A DNA stretch of 64,000 bases. It comes from Polyangium sp. 6x1 (GTDB lineage: Bacteria > Myxococcota_A > Polyangia > Polyangiales > Polyangiaceae). The stretch covers positions 124,001-188,000 of the forward strand of contig NZ_JARZHH010000013.1 of assembly GCF_029946515.1 (NCBI RefSeq), read 5' to 3'. The position numbers and the translations under genes are program-made. Shown one piece after another: positions 47,730-55,496 of this stretch (the first letter of the stretch is position 1; each line of letters opens with the position of its first letter). The notes beneath the pieces were generated by a model. It saw only the letters and a program-made list of their open reading frames with translations, was not told the DNA's origin and searched no databases.

Positions 47730-48340
47730 CAGTTCGAGGCCTCCTCCTGGCCGACCACGGTGGAGAGGTAGTAGAAGCCGTATCGCGCGTCGTCGTTCTC
47801 GATGCTCGCAGGCGCGGTCGAGCGGCACTCGGTGATCGGCGCGAGGTCGCGGCGCCAGATCACGCGCACGAGGGCACGGACGGCGATCGGGTGCGTCGCG
47901 CCGGCCAGCGAGAGCGGCTTCTGAACGGTGCGCGACATCTGCAGGTGCGTGCAGAACATGCCGTTCGTCGTGGTGTCGCCGATGGCGACGTCGGTGCCGT
48001 GGACGTCGGCCACGGGCGAGCTCCAGCCGGGGACCTCGGGCGCGAGGACCCATTGCCCCGGACCGGGCGGATTCACGGTGTCGTACACGCCGGCCGTGGC
48101 GAGCCATCGCGTCTCGCCGATGTCCGGGATGCCGAGCGGATCGTTCCACTGGAGCGCGTCGGTCTTGAGGCGATCGGCCCACGTCGAGGCCACTTGCCGC
48201 GCGCTGTCGCCGATCCGCGCGTTCGAGTTGCCGATCAACGCGACCTTCTGCAACGCGATCACGCCCGTCGCGCCGACCGCGAGGATCGCGAGGGCCATCA
48301 TGACCTCGATGATCGTGTAGCCACGCGCCTTCCGCCTCAT
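47729..48340 (-). CDS. pilV: PilV-like minor pseudopilin
   Basis: A 203-residue prepilin. The N-terminus MRRKARGYTIIEVMMALAIL has the Gly before the cleavage site and Glu5, the pattern of PilV. A single hydrophobic helix is followed by a C-terminal soluble domain. The ATG overlaps the stop of the fimT-type gene (ATGA). Second gene of the operon. Confidence 0.87.
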   Translation of the reverse strand: MRRKARGYTIIEVMMALAILAVGATGVIALQKVALIGNSNARIGDSARQVASTWADRLKTDALQWNDPLGIPDIGETRWLATAGVYDTVNPPGPGQWVLAPEVPGWSSPVADVHGTDVAIGDTTTNGMFCTHLQMSRTVQKPLSLAGATHPIAVRALVRVIWRRDLAPITECRSTAPASIENDDARYGFYYLSTVVGQEEASN

Positions 48341-48963
48341 TGGATCACCCTCGGCAGGCCGAACGACGGCACGAGCACGCGGCGGACGCGGCCGTTCCCG
48401 AGGTTCGTCACGGAGAGCTTCGTCGCGCCGACCATCTGCACGAACGCGCCGTCGTTGTACCGGACGAACGCGGTGCGGCGCGCGAAGCAGACGTCGGCGA
48501 TCTCCTGGCTCGAATTGTCGGCGCCGAGGAAGCCGACGTCGACGAGGGTCTTCTTGTCGGTCTTCGCGTAGCGAAAGGTTTGTCGCTCGAGGGCGGGGTC
48601 GTCCCAGTTGATCGTGTTGCAGCCGCGCGGCGAGATCAGCGTCGGCGTGGGCGTGTCGAGCGCGGCGCGGACCGTCTCGATCTGCAAGTTGCCGCTCGGC
48701 TTGCGGAAGCGCACGAGGTACGTGGCGCGCTCGGACGACTCGACGTAGCCGCGGCGGTAGATCTCCGCGAGCTGCATCGTGAGCCGGCTCAGGCCGATGT
48801 CGCGCATGATGCGGATGAACGCGGGCGACGCGACCGCGGCGAGCAGCGCGATCATGAAGATGACCACGAGGATCTCGGTCAGCGTGAAGCCACGCCCGAG
48901 CGTCGCCGCGCCTGCGGTCCGCGCCCTGCGAAGTCGGCGAGAAAGGAAACGAGCCACCATCAT
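48337..48963 (-). CDS. fimT: FimT/GspH-type minor pseudopilin
   Basis: A 208-residue prepilin with GRGFTLTEILVVIFMIALL (cleavage after Gly about 25, Glu5 present) and a GspH/FimT-like domain (SRLTMQLAEIYRRGYVESSE). It is the first gene of the operon fimT-pilV-pilW-pilX-pilY1-lipoprotein. Two consecutive ATG codons (48963, 48960) lie immediately after a sigma-54-like promoter, and no Shine-Dalgarno precedes them. The second ATG, or a downstream GTG, could be the true start. Confidence 0.85.
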   Translation of the reverse strand: MMVARFLSRRLRRARTAGAATLGRGFTLTEILVVIFMIALLAAVASPAFIRIMRDIGLSRLTMQLAEIYRRGYVESSERATYLVRFRKPSGNLQIETVRAALDTPTPTLISPRGCNTINWDDPALERQTFRYAKTDKKTLVDVGFLGADNSSQEIADVCFARRTAFVRYNDGAFVQMVGATKLSVTNLGNGRVRRVLVPSFGLPRVIQ

Positions 48964-48971
48964 GAGTGGTA

Positions 48972-48986
48972 GCAAGCCTCGTGCCT
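48972..48986 (-). promoter_or_regulatory. Sigma-54-like promoter of the minor pilin operon
   Basis: On the minus strand the sequence reads AGGCACGAGGCTTGCT. This matches the -24/-12 consensus TGGCACG-N4-TTGC at all but the first base, with correct spacing. The -12 C is at 48972, so transcription would begin near 48960, on the second ATG of fimT. Type IV pilin genes are commonly sigma-54 dependent with a PilR activator in proteobacteria and Myxococcus, which supports the reading. Confidence 0.55.
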
Positions 48987-49158
48987 TCCTAGAGAAGTTT
49001 TCGGGGAAGCCGAACGGGCCAGGAGCAAGGCCAGACGCGATGCGCCGCGCGAAGCGAGCCGCTACGGATTGCGACGCTCTGCAAAAGTTGCGGGATCCGG
49101 GCGGCCGGGGGCCTCGTGCCTTGCACCGGTCCTCTGATCGTTGCATGTGCGGTCGACC

Positions 49159-50247
49159 ATGATGCAACGGCACGCGGCACTCGGTCCCCTCCTTGCCCTC
49201 GCCCTCGTCAGCGCTTGCAAGAGCGACGAGCCTCGTGGCGCGCCGCCTCCCCCGCCTCCCGCGGCGAAACCCGCGGCCTGCGCGGGCGGCGGTGGGACCC
49301 TGTCCGACGCGCAATCCGCGGCGTTTTTCCCGCGCACCACCGCCGGCTTTTGCCTCGACCCGAACGGCGGCGACAAGACGTACGGCGAAGGCGGCAGCCT
49401 CCCGCTCGATCAGATCTGCGACATGTTCGACGGCGAGTGCGAGATCTACAAAGGCTTCGGCGTTCGCCGCGTGGTCGAGCTCAGGTACGTCGACGGCAGC
49501 GGCAGCGCGGCGACCATCGACGTGCACCTCTCCAAGTTCGGCACGACCGAGGGCGCCTACGCGATGTTCACGAAGCGCGTCGTCGGCGACGGGGATCCCG
49601 CGGGCGAGGACACGCCGCGGGCCATCGAGGGCGGAGGCGCGGCAGCGCTCGGCCTCGGGACGGCGTACCTCTGGCGCGGCGCGCACCTCGCAGAGATCAC
49701 GTACAACGACGAGGCCGCGGCGGAGCACGCGATCAAGGCGCTCGGGGACAAACTGCTCGCGCCGCTCGTGAAGGAGATCGGGGCGAAGCTCCCGGGCGAA
49801 ACGGCGCTCCCGCCAGCCGCGGCGGCGCTGCCCGAGGCGAACCGGTTGCCGCTCGGCGTGCGCGTGTTGACGAAGGATCTCCTGGGGATCCCGAGCACGG
49901 GCGGCGGGGCGTTCGGCTACTACAAGGACGGGGACAAACGATATCGGTTTGCCGTCCTCGTGCGCGCCGACGAGGAGCAGGCGAAGGACGTGCTCGCGAC
50001 GCTCGGCAAGGGCCCCGGAGCGCAGAAGGAAAAGGGGATCGGCGACGGCGCCGTGCGCTTCATGAGCAAGGAAGGCGATGCGCCCGCGGTCGAGTGGATC
50101 GTGGCGCGCACGGGCAGCCGGCTCGTGGGGATCGGCGACGAGGTGCGCGTGCTGCGCAGCGGGATGACGGCCGACGATGTCGCGAAGGTCTCGCTCGGCA
50201 AGGACGAGAAGATCACGCGGCTGAAGGACGCGATCGCGAAGAAGTGA
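49159..50247 (+). CDS. Lipoprotein, DUF6599-like
   Basis: A 362-residue lipoprotein (lipobox LVSAC, Cys about 20) with a Pro/Ala-rich linker, then a duplicated-looking alpha/beta domain. The pattern FDGECEIYKGFGVRRVVELRY (described in part), DVHLSKFGTTEGAYAMF and GGAFGYYKDGDKRYRFAVLV resembles the DUF6599 family, where an AYxxF/AxGxY segment recurs. Function unknown. ATG 49159 and ATG 49162 are both possible. It is divergent from the pilin operon (195 bp) and convergent with the parvulin gene, with a terminator-like hairpin between. Confidence 0.72.
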   Translation: MMQRHAALGPLLALALVSACKSDEPRGAPPPPPPAAKPAACAGGGGTLSDAQSAAFFPRTTAGFCLDPNGGDKTYGEGGSLPLDQICDMFDGECEIYKGFGVRRVVELRYVDGSGSAATIDVHLSKFGTTEGAYAMFTKRVVGDGDPAGEDTPRAIEGGGAAALGLGTAYLWRGAHLAEITYNDEAAAEHAIKALGDKLLAPLVKEIGAKLPGETALPPAAAALPEANRLPLGVRVLTKDLLGIPSTGGGAFGYYKDGDKRYRFAVLVRADEEQAKDVLATLGKGPGAQKEKGIGDGAVRFMSKEGDAPAVEWIVARTGSRLVGIGDEVRVLRSGMTADDVAKVSLGKDEKITRLKDAIAKK

Positions 50248-50249
50248 GG

Positions 50250-50289
50250 GAGGCGCGGGGACGCGGCAAAGGTCCGCGTCCCCTCCCTC
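50250..50289. terminator. Bidirectional terminator-like hairpin
   Basis: Between two convergent genes. Arms GGGGACGCGG (50257-50266) and CCGCGTCCCC (50274-50283) form a perfect 10-bp stem with a 7-nt loop. Outer GAGGGA/TCCCTC bases can extend it across a 5-nt bulge. There is no T tract on either strand, so termination would rely on the hairpin alone. Confidence 0.55.
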
Positions 50290-50298
50290 GTTCGCGAA

Positions 50299-51078
50299 TT
50301 ACTTCGTCCTCAAAATGACGTGGTAGCCGAAGGGCGTCTCGACGAGGCCGCTGACCTCGTTGACCTTCAGCTTCTCGACCGCATCCTGGAAGGGACCGAC
50401 CATCGCGCCCTTCGGGAAGAGGCCGAGGTCGCCGCCGCGGGCGCCGGCGTTCGGCTCGTCGCTGTACTCGCCGACGATCGTCTCGAACTTCGCGCCGTCC
50501 TTGACCTTCTTCAGGCCCTCCTCGGCGCGCGCCTTCGCCTCTTCCTTCGTGCGCGTGATGTTCGCGGGCGCGCGCATGCTGCCCTTGTACATCACGAGGA
50601 AGTGCTTCGCGCCGAACATCTCGCGCGGCGGCTGCTGCTGCGCAGGGGCCGTCGGGCGAGGCGGCGTGGCAGGCGTCGCAGGCGTGGCAGGCTGCGTCGC
50701 GGCCGTCTCCGTGTGCGCGCCGCCGCCCTGAGGCTTCGCGGCGAGGAAGCCGAGCGGCTTGTTGAACATCCCGAAGAAGCCAAGGATGCCGACGAGCACG
50801 AGCACGGCGAGGACGACGTGCGGCGTCCACCAGTAGGGATCCTCGTCGTCGCCGTGCGCGGCGGCGTCGTGGCCCTGGTGTTTCTCGTCCGCGTGGCCCT
50901 CTTCCTCGTCCTCTTCTTCGTCTTCCTCTTCGTCTTCTTCTTCGTCCTCGGACTCGTCTTCCGCTTCGTCCTCGGACTCGTCCGCGCCCTCTTCCTCCTC
51001 GTCCTCTTCCTCCGCCCGCTTCTTGTCGAGCTCGGGATCCTCTTCGGCCTTGCGCTGCTTCTTGGTCTCTTTGCTCAT
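50299..51078 (-). CDS. Membrane-anchored parvulin-type peptidyl-prolyl isomerase
   Basis: A 259-residue protein. Residues 1-85 are cytoplasmic and extremely acidic (runs of Glu/Asp, about residues 10-65), then comes one transmembrane helix (VVLAVLVLVGILGFFGMF, about 92-110), a Pro/Ala linker and a C-terminal PpiC rotamase domain (KHFLVMYKGS, GGDLGLFPKGAMVGPF, ETPFGYHVI). This topology places the isomerase in the periplasm, where it would assist folding of exported proteins. ATG 51078 is preferred over an upstream in-frame start. The acidic tract resembles, in composition, the tails of ScpB and ScpA further along. Confidence 0.88.
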   Translation of the reverse strand: MSKETKKQRKAEEDPELDKKRAEEEDEEEEGADESEDEAEDESEDEEEDEEEDEEEDEEEGHADEKHQGHDAAAHGDDEDPYWWTPHVVLAVLVLVGILGFFGMFNKPLGFLAAKPQGGGAHTETAATQPATPATPATPPRPTAPAQQQPPREMFGAKHFLVMYKGSMRAPANITRTKEEAKARAEEGLKKVKDGAKFETIVGEYSDEPNAGARGGDLGLFPKGAMVGPFQDAVEKLKVNEVSGLVETPFGYHVILRTK

Positions 51079-51181
51079 GATGACTTCTTCAGAGAGAGGG
51101 CTTCGCCCCACCGTTCTGCCGCGCGGGCGGCTTTGACCCTACGATCGGTCCGGTCGAGTTAGCACGCGCCTCGGCGGCTCG

Positions 51182-52033
51182 TCAGGCGATCTCCGCGTAT
51201 CCGCCCGTGAGCACCGCCTCTGGTCGTCCCTTCACGCTCGCCTGGAGCGCCACCTTTCCACCTTCGAGCAAGTATCCCTGCGTGATGATGGTCTCCCCAG
51301 GCCAGACCGGCTTGCGGAACTGCGCGGACAAAACCCGCAAGCGCGAAGCATCTCCCCCGAGCACGCCCTTCGCCACGGCCCGCGCCGCGAACCCATACGT
51401 CGCAAGCCCATGCAGGATCGGGCCCTGCGGAAAGCCCACCGAGGCGGCGAACGCCGGATCGGCGTGCAGCGGATTGAAGTCGCCGCACAGGCGGTAGAGC
51501 AAGGCTTGCTCGGGGGACGTGGTCTCCTCGACGGTGAACGTCGGCTCGCGATCCTTCGGAATCGAAGGTTCGTCCGGATCCGACGGAGGACGCGGGCCAC
51601 TGAAGCCACCCTCGCCGCGGTAGAGGATCGACCACGTGGTCTCGTAGACGCGCTCGCCACTCTCGAGCGTGGTCGTCGTGTCGATGACGACCTGCGCGAG
51701 CCGCTTCATGTCGTAGATGCCGCGAATCGTGGCCGTCGTGAGCAGCGTGCCGGACGGAGGGATCGGCGCGAGGGCGCGAATCTTCTGGCCGCCATGGACG
51801 ACCATGGCGAAGTTGCCACCCGTGCGCGCGAGCGATTTGAACACCGGCTCCGTCGCAGGAATCACGGCGAACGTCGGGTACACCCGAAGCCCACCTTCGC
51901 TTCCCTCGTAGAGGTAGGCGAGCTCGTCGCGCTTCGCGCCGATGCCGAGCGCGTAAAGCGCGAGCGTCTTCCAGTCGTAGGTGAACGAGCACGGCTCCGT
52001 GATGAAGCCCAGACTCGAGAGATCGAGGGCCAT
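51182..52033 (-). CDS. MaoC-type enoyl-CoA hydratase 2
   Basis: A 283-residue double hot-dog protein like the hydratase-2 unit of eukaryotic multifunctional enzyme 2. The C-terminal half carries the hydratase-2 motif GDFNPLHADPAFA (catalytic Asp/His, about 185-197), followed by FPQGPILHGLATYG. The N-terminal half is the substrate-binding hot-dog (YALGIGAKRDELAYLYEG). It hydrates trans-2-enoyl-CoA to the (R)-3-hydroxyacyl-CoA. It stands alone between the parvulin gene and the palindromic element C. Confidence 0.9.
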   Translation of the reverse strand: MALDLSSLGFITEPCSFTYDWKTLALYALGIGAKRDELAYLYEGSEGGLRVYPTFAVIPATEPVFKSLARTGGNFAMVVHGGQKIRALAPIPPSGTLLTTATIRGIYDMKRLAQVVIDTTTTLESGERVYETTWSILYRGEGGFSGPRPPSDPDEPSIPKDREPTFTVEETTSPEQALLYRLCGDFNPLHADPAFAASVGFPQGPILHGLATYGFAARAVAKGVLGGDASRLRVLSAQFRKPVWPGETIITQGYLLEGGKVALQASVKGRPEAVLTGGYAEIA

Positions 52034-52085
52034 TGCGCCTTCCTAAGGATCGAGACCGGGACACGTACCGATCTCGCGCGGACGC

Positions 52086-52505
52086 GTCAATTGTCTGTCG
52101 TCGGCGGCGCCTCGCCGGGGCGCCGCCCCGGGCCCCGCGGGGGCTGTCCGCCCCTCGACCCGGACCAGGGCCAGCCCTGGACCTCCGGGCATCGACTGCG
52201 CTTCGCGCAGTCGATGCGGGGAAAGATTTTCAAGCTGTCCGCCCCCTCTTTGCAGGGCCAGCCCTGGACCTTGCGTGGAAGAACTGCGCTCCGCGCAGTT
52301 CTTCCAACAGGCCGTTGGTACCGCGTTGCCAGCTGAACCGTCCGCGCTGCCGTCTTGGCTGGCAGGATCGCTCGTGGTCTTGCATCGGCCCGTTCGATGA
52401 ACTGCGCGGAGCGCAGTTCATCGACCACGAGTCCAGCGCTTGCGCTGGTCCGGGTCCAGGGGCGGACAGCCCCTGGTGGGGCCTGGGGCAAAGCCCCAGC
52501 GAAGC
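52086..52505 (-). repeat. Composite palindromic element, locus C (full length)
   Basis: About 420 bp without a gene, similar along its length to locus B in reverse orientation. On the minus strand, just after the barrel-gene stop: GGGGCTTTGCCCC, CCAGCGC/GCGCTGG, hairpin GATGAACTGCGC (52396-52422, loop TCC), a central domain closed by AACGGGCC (52387-52394) and GGCCTGTT (52306-52313), hairpin GAAGAACTGCGC (52278-52304, loop GGA), a GCTTGAAAATCTTTCCCC stretch, hairpin GCATCGACTGCGC (loop GAA), then GGTCCAGGGCTGGCC and a GGGGC-rich end. The remaining 50 bp before the hydratase start hold nothing recognisable. Confidence 0.9.
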
Positions 52506-52509
52506 GCCT

Positions 52510-53265
52510 TCAAAGCGCGATTCGATAAGCCACGAGCAAGCCGAACTCCAGCATGTCGACGCGGCCCGAGAGCGACGCGCTGTCGCCTGTGGGCGCTTGC
52601 AGCGGCTCGGTCGGCAAGAACCAGCTCGCGTACCGCAGCGTCGTGCCGAGGGACCAGTTTGGGGCCACGGTCCACTCGCCGCCGATGGCCAGGCCTGCTG
52701 CGAGGCCCTCGGTCGAGATCGTTGCGGCGCGTGGGCCGACGAAGGCTGTGTCTGCTGCGGGCTTGCGATCTGTGGCTACGGTCCAGGCGTCGCGGATGAT
52801 CACCGCGCCGAGCGTCGCTCCGCCCCACCATACCCACTTGTCGCTTTGGATGCCGTAGTAGCGGAGCTGCCCCTCGACGAGGAAGTAGCTGCGGTCGTGC
52901 TCGCGATTGAGCTCGGCGGCGCCTGGGGCTGTGCCGCTGAGGAGTGATCGCGCCCAGGAGATGCTCGCGCCGAGGCCGAAGCGGCCGATGCGGTACTGGT
53001 TGTAGACGCCGAGGGAGACGCTCGTTTCGCCCTTCTCGCAGCTCGTGCGCGAGCGCGGGCAGACGTTCGCTGCGGGCAGGCTGAGCAGCCCTGCGTTCAC
53101 CGAGACGAGCGTGTGCGTGTAGTCCTGTTCGAGCGCTGCGGATGCGCGGCGCGCGGCGGCCGACTCTTGGACCTGCGCGTGGGCGCTCGAAGGGCAGGCC
53201 ACGAGGGCGACGGACGTGACCGCGAGGGCGACGAGCAGGGGGCGAGTCGCGCGCTTCAGAGCCAT
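52510..53265 (-). CDS. Outer-membrane beta-barrel-like protein
   Basis: A 251-residue exported protein: signal peptide (basic start, hydrophobic core, SSAHAQ cleavage about 31), then alternating strands rich in Tyr, Trp and Gly (SYFLVEGQLRYYG, WVWWGGATLG), ending FGLLVAYRIAL. Two cysteines (NVCPRSRTSCE) may pair in an extracellular loop. No named family. The first 10 nt overlap the end of the kinase gene, so the two are co-transcribed. The composite element C follows directly. Confidence 0.75.
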   Translation of the reverse strand: MALKRATRPLLVALAVTSVALVACPSSAHAQVQESAAARRASAALEQDYTHTLVSVNAGLLSLPAANVCPRSRTSCEKGETSVSLGVYNQYRIGRFGLGASISWARSLLSGTAPGAAELNREHDRSYFLVEGQLRYYGIQSDKWVWWGGATLGAVIIRDAWTVATDRKPAADTAFVGPRAATISTEGLAAGLAIGGEWTVAPNWSLGTTLRYASWFLPTEPLQAPTGDSASLSGRVDMLEFGLLVAYRIAL

Positions 53266-55430
53266 GGTCCACCGGTGGGTGTGGGCGGCGGATCGGTCGT
53301 CGGCAAGGGCGGTGGTGTGGGCGGAAGGACGGCGTCGGTGGGGCCCGTCGGTTTGCCTGTGGGCTCCTTCGTCGTGGACGTGGGCGTGGGCGTTGCCGTC
53401 GGTCCGGCTGCGGCTGCGGCGGAGGCGCTCGGGAGTGGTTTGCCGTCCTTGCCCGTGGGGCGCGGCACCGGGAAGCGGCCGTTCGGTCGATGATCCGTCG
53501 GGACGGCGCGAGGCGTGTTGGTCGCCTGGGGGGCGAGGTCCGTGGGCGCCTTTGCTTCGAGCTCGGCGACGAGGTGTTGTGCGGTCGTGAGTGAGGGGTT
53601 CAGCGAGACTGCGATGCGAGCGAGGTGCAGGGCCTCGGCGGGATCTCCGGCGTACTTGCGCCCGAGGGCGCTCGTGACGAGGCGCTCGGCGGCCTCGCGG
53701 CGCAGCTCCTTCACGCGCGCATCGCCGGGCCAGTTTGCGTTCGCGGCGTCGAGGATCTCTTTCACGTTCTCGCTGGGCGGCGCATCCCAGGCTTGACGTT
53801 TCATCGCTTCGCGCGCGGCTTCGAGGCGACCGTCGAGTGAGTCGGGCGAGGTCGCGCCCATGAGGCCGAGGCGCTTGCCACCCATGACGATCACGAGCGG
53901 CGCGGCGGCGAGGCAGAGGACGAGCGTGACGATCCGTGTGAGGCGTGCGCGGCGCTTCGTGTCGGCCGGCGGGGGCAACGAGAGCGGCGTCTCCGTGCCT
54001 TGCATCGTCGACTCGCGCGCGAGTGGGGCCGCGGGGGAGGCGTCATCTTCGGGGTCGTAGGGGTCGTGTTCGTCGTCGTCGTCGACGATGCGCGTATGGC
54101 TCCGGATCGAAGGCGGCGCGGCGGTCGCCTCGTCGTCGTCCTCGATCGCGGGGGACGACACGGCGCGGCCCGCGGAGGACGTCGGAGCCGGCGGGATGAA
54201 GGGCGCGGGGGAGCTCTCTGGATCGTCGAGGATGCGCGAGGAGCTCGGCAGCGGGGTCGCGTCGGGGCGCGCGGCGACGCCGCCGATCTTCGCGGCGAGA
54301 TCCGTGGAGAGCTCCAGGGATTTCGTGCGCTCCTTCGAGGGGAGCTTCACCGCGCCTTGCCGCGCGAAGAGCAGGTTCGAACGGGTGAGCTCGTCCGGAT
54401 CGAGCCCGCTCTGTCGCGCCGCCGCGTAGAGATCCTTGCCGAGCGCGCGTGCGTCGGCGGCGCGCGCCTCCGGCTTCTTCGCGAGGTTTTGCATGATCAC
54501 CGCGGCGAGCGGCGCGGGGACGTAGCTCGCGCGCGGGATGCTCCGGAGGTCGGGCGGCGGATCGTGCGTGTGCTGGATCAGGAGCTGCACCGGCGACTCG
54601 CCTTCGAATGGCGTTCGGCCGGCGAGACACTGGTAGAGGATCGTGGCGATCGAGTAGACGTCGGCCGCGGGGCTCACGGGTTTGCCCTCGGCGCCTTCGG
54701 GCGAGATGTACTTCGCCGTGCCGAAGATCAGGCCTGCTTGCGTGGCCATCGAGCCGCGATCGGCCCAGTCGAGCCGCGCGATGCCGAAGTCGAGCACCTT
54801 CACGAAGTCGGGGTCGTCGCTGCGGCGCACGAGCATCACGTTCTCGGGCTTCAGATCGCGGTGCACGATGCCCTGCGCGTGCGCCTCGCCGACGGCGTCG
54901 CAGATCTGCAGCGCGATGTGCATCGCGCGCGGCAACGGCAGCGCCGAGGGCTCGCCGCCCGTGCCCGCCGCCGCGAGCGCGGAGAGCAGCGACATGCCGT
55001 CGAGGTACTCCATCACGAGGTACATCTCGCCGCCCGTGCGTGGATCGCCGCGCTGCGGGATCGTGCCGGTCATGAGGACCGAGACCACGCCGGGGTGCGC
55101 GAGCCGGCTCGCGATCTTGGCTTCGCGGTGGAAACGCCCGACGAGCTCGGCGTTGCCGCTGAGCTCGCGGTGGAGGATCTTCACGGCCACGTCGCGATCG
55201 ATGCCGGCCTGGAAGGCGCGGTAGACGCGGCCCATCGAGCCGATGCCGATGAGGTGCTTGATGCGGATTTGCCCGCCGAGCTCGAGGCCCGCGTACGGGT
55301 CCACCTCGGGGCTCGAGAGCGAGGGCCCCTTCACGTTCGCGAGGGGCGTGCCGTCCTGTGGGCAGAAGAGGACATCCGCGTCGTAGCGCTCGCCGCACGA
55401 CGGGCAACTCTTCGTGGGGGACGGGGTCAT
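53256..55430 (-). CDS. Ser/Thr protein kinase with N-terminal zinc ribbon
   Basis: A 724-residue Hanks-type kinase. Residues 9-26 form a zinc-ribbon-like CPSC...CPQD. The kinase domain (about 55-330) is complete: GIGSMG (62-67), VAVKIL with catalytic Lys, HRDLKPEN (about 190), DFG (about 213), an SPE variant of APE and DVYSIATILYQCLAG. A disordered acidic/Pro linker precedes one membrane helix (about 498-517). The C-terminal part is helical (TPR-like) with a long Pro/Thr-rich tail. This layout is common in myxobacterial membrane kinases. It is divergent from scpA with 66 bp between the starts; its 3' end overlaps the barrel gene by 10 bp. Confidence 0.9.
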   Translation of the reverse strand: MTPSPTKSCPSCGERYDADVLFCPQDGTPLANVKGPSLSSPEVDPYAGLELGGQIRIKHLIGIGSMGRVYRAFQAGIDRDVAVKILHRELSGNAELVGRFHREAKIASRLAHPGVVSVLMTGTIPQRGDPRTGGEMYLVMEYLDGMSLLSALAAAGTGGEPSALPLPRAMHIALQICDAVGEAHAQGIVHRDLKPENVMLVRRSDDPDFVKVLDFGIARLDWADRGSMATQAGLIFGTAKYISPEGAEGKPVSPAADVYSIATILYQCLAGRTPFEGESPVQLLIQHTHDPPPDLRSIPRASYVPAPLAAVIMQNLAKKPEARAADARALGKDLYAAARQSGLDPDELTRSNLLFARQGAVKLPSKERTKSLELSTDLAAKIGGVAARPDATPLPSSSRILDDPESSPAPFIPPAPTSSAGRAVSSPAIEDDDEATAAPPSIRSHTRIVDDDDEHDPYDPEDDASPAAPLARESTMQGTETPLSLPPPADTKRRARLTRIVTLVLCLAAAPLVIVMGGKRLGLMGATSPDSLDGRLEAAREAMKRQAWDAPPSENVKEILDAANANWPGDARVKELRREAAERLVTSALGRKYAGDPAEALHLARIAVSLNPSLTTAQHLVAELEAKAPTDLAPQATNTPRAVPTDHRPNGRFPVPRPTGKDGKPLPSASAAAAAGPTATPTPTSTTKEPTGKPTGPTDAVLPPTPPPLPTTDPPPTPTGGPWL

Positions 55431-55496
55431 CGGCGGGACGAGTGTAGCAGGAACGCGTGGATCCCACGCGGCCTCCGGATTACCGTCCGGGCCCAG

